DNA from: an uncultured Bacteroidales bacterium
GTDB taxonomy: Bacteria; Bacteroidota; Bacteroidia; Bacteroidales; F082
Direction of reading: 5' to 3'
Assembly: GCA_937877465.1 (NCBI GenBank)
Contig: CALFIT010000030.1
Span: forward strand, 1 to 6,384
Length of the DNA stretch: 6,384 nucleotides
The position numbers and the translations under genes were made by a program. The notes under the pieces are model-generated. The model was given only the letters and a program-made list of their open reading frames with translations, did not search any database and was not told where the DNA came from. Positions within the stretch are counted from its first letter, which is position 1. Each line of letters opens with the position of its first letter. This document shows, in pieces, positions 5,449-6,384 of the stretch.

Positions 5449-6384
5449 TTAACGTCCTTCCGGCAACATCTGCCCCTTCCGCGTGAGAATGGCTTGAAGC
5501 AGATACACGACGGCAATCATCGCGCCCACCATATAAGGTGACAAATTGGTTGCCGAGGCGATGGGTGACACGATCAGCGGCGAGAGGAACTGTCCCAAAT
5601 AAAGCGCGGTGGAGAGCAGCGGCATCACCGTGGTGGCGGCTTCCTTGCCCGCTTTCACGCTGCCGATGGTGTTCAGGTAAGGCACACCGATGCCGTTGGC
5701 CACGCCGACAAGCGCCGAGCCGATGAGCATGAGCGTCAACGACGAGCCTCCGGCAAGGCATAGGTAACCTGCCATGAAGCCAATGGGGGCGGCGTATTTC
5801 ATCTGTGCGGCAAAGCGTTTCATCATCGCGCCAAAAACCAAGCCTACCAAGAAAGCCACCACGTCCAAGCCCATCATCACCAAGGTGATTCCCGTCACCG
5901 AGAGCCTCCCCGATGCCGTCAGCGCGAAGTTGGTGGGATAGATGAAAAACAATATCATCACGAGGAACATGCCGACGACGGAGGGATGGAATTTCCTTAG
6001 TAAGTTAACAGTTGACAGTTTGCTGTTTGCAGTTGAGGGGTTGTTGTTCGACAGGCTTTCGTTGGGCAGGAAAAGCGCCACAAGCACCACGGCGATGAGG
6101 CCGAGCAGATACACCAAGAAGGCATAGTTCCAGCTGACTGCCGCCAACATGCCTGCGAGGAAAGTGGCCACCACGCCGCCCAATTGGTTCATGGCGGCGG
6201 CAAGTCCCATCAGGCGGGCTTGCTCCTCGGGCGGGAAATAGTAGGCCAAAAGGCCAGTGGAAAGCGGCATGATCATGCCCACACTCACGCCTAACAAGGC
6301 ACGAAGCACCAGCAGCGCGACGATGTTGTCGGCGAAGAAGGCCCCGCTTCCCGCCACGACGTAAAGCAGCAGGCCGCAAAGGGC
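5449..6384 (-). CDS. Major facilitator superfamily transporter, N-terminus beyond window
   Basis: The visible part is 311 residues ending MLPEGR*; the frame stays open to the window edge (ALCGLLLYVVAGSGAFF...), so a GTG at 6357 is not the true start. The first visible helices fit MFS helices 3 and 4 (LVLRALLGVSVGMIMP, 25-40), followed by FPPEEQARLMGLAAAMNQLGG (helix 5) and a sixth helix to about residue 106. Then comes a central cytoplasmic loop (about 107-136) and six more hydrophobic segments including GVANGIGVPYLNTIGS and PLLSTALYLGQFLSPLIV. Helices 1-2 and the GxxxDRxGR signature loop are missing, about 70-90 residues. The fold and the proton-coupled class are clear; the substrate is not. 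The central loop contains a translated heptamer DNA repeat (STANSKLSTVNL, residues 117-128 of the visible part). It may or may not be cotranscribed with the ychF-like gene 58 bp downstream. Confidence 0.88.
   Translation of the reverse strand, partial: ALCGLLLYVVAGSGAFFADNIVALLVLRALLGVSVGMIMPLSTGLLAYYFPPEEQARLMGLAAAMNQLGGVVATFLAGMLAAVSWNYAFLVYLLGLIAVVLVALFLPNESLSNNNPSTANSKLSTVNLLRKFHPSVVGMFLVMILFFIYPTNFALTASGRLSVTGITLVMMGLDVVAFLVGLVFGAMMKRFAAQMKYAAPIGFMAGYLCLAGGSSLTLMLIGSALVGVANGIGVPYLNTIGSVKAGKEAATTVMPLLSTALYLGQFLSPLIVSPIASATNLSPYMVGAMIAVVYLLQAILTRKGQMLPEGR
6002..6036. repeat. Degenerate 7-bp tandem repeat inside the MFS gene
   Basis: Five heptamers run in order on the plus strand: aagttaa, cagttga, cagtttg, ctgtttg, cagttga. 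The first four steps are imperfect but keep the 7-bp register, and the last unit is identical to the second. It is read on the minus strand as part of the loop between the two halves of the transporter. It resembles the 'aactgtcaactgt' type of short repeat scattered through Bacteroidales genomes, usually between genes (recalled, not searched). Confidence 0.6.

Noticed and set aside
6355..6357. GTG as the start codon of the MFS gene
   Set aside because: The frame continues open to the window edge with hydrophobic residues fitting MFS helix 3, so the true start lies outside.

Overview
The window looks like ordinary chromosome from a Bacteroidales-type Bacteroidota (Prevotella/Bacteroides relatives). 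The grounds are: Bacteroidetes -7 promoter boxes (TAnnTTTG) a fixed short distance before the gene starts, A-rich leaders instead of Shine-Dalgarno sites, an OprO/OprP-type outer-membrane porin, a long YeiH-family transporter, and an APH-type sugar-kinase-like protein of a kind common in this phylum. I infer the phylum from family resemblance and have run no search. All six genes lie on the minus strand, coding is dense, and the longest non-coding gap is 127 bp. No tRNA, rRNA, CRISPR array, phage gene or transposase is visible.

In transcription order (high to low coordinates): (1) 5449-6384, an MFS transporter whose N-terminus lies beyond the window; (2) 4320-5390, a divergent YchF/OLA1-type P-loop NTPase; (3) 3796-4323, type 1 isopentenyl-diphosphate isomerase (idi), joined to the previous gene by an ATGA overlap; (4) 2412-3668, an outer-membrane porin with a repetitive Pro/Lys-rich N-terminal linker; (5) 983-2326, an inner-membrane 'putative sulfate exporter' (YeiH family, PF03601); (6) 693-983, an unrecognised 96-residue two-helix membrane protein whose start codon overlaps the exporter stop codon (TAATG); (7) 1-628, the N-terminal 209 residues of an aminoglycoside-phosphotransferase-fold kinase that runs off the window.

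The likely transcription units are ychF-like + idi, porin + exporter + small membrane protein, and the kinase plus whatever follows it. Each has a TAnnTTTG box 22-28 bp before its start codon. The porin and exporter are separated by a 63-nt imperfect palindrome that would fold into a long hairpin in the mRNA. The porin promoter carries two tandem AGTA-N4-TACT dyads resembling an operator, and the kinase promoter box sits inside a 13-bp inverted repeat.

No dramatic new system is evident. The best leads are the exporter-coupled small membrane protein, the YchF-like protein lacking the canonical FPFCTIEPN segment (and its redox cysteine), the intergenic palindrome, the porin operator-like repeats, and a heptameric DNA repeat read as part of the MFS central loop.
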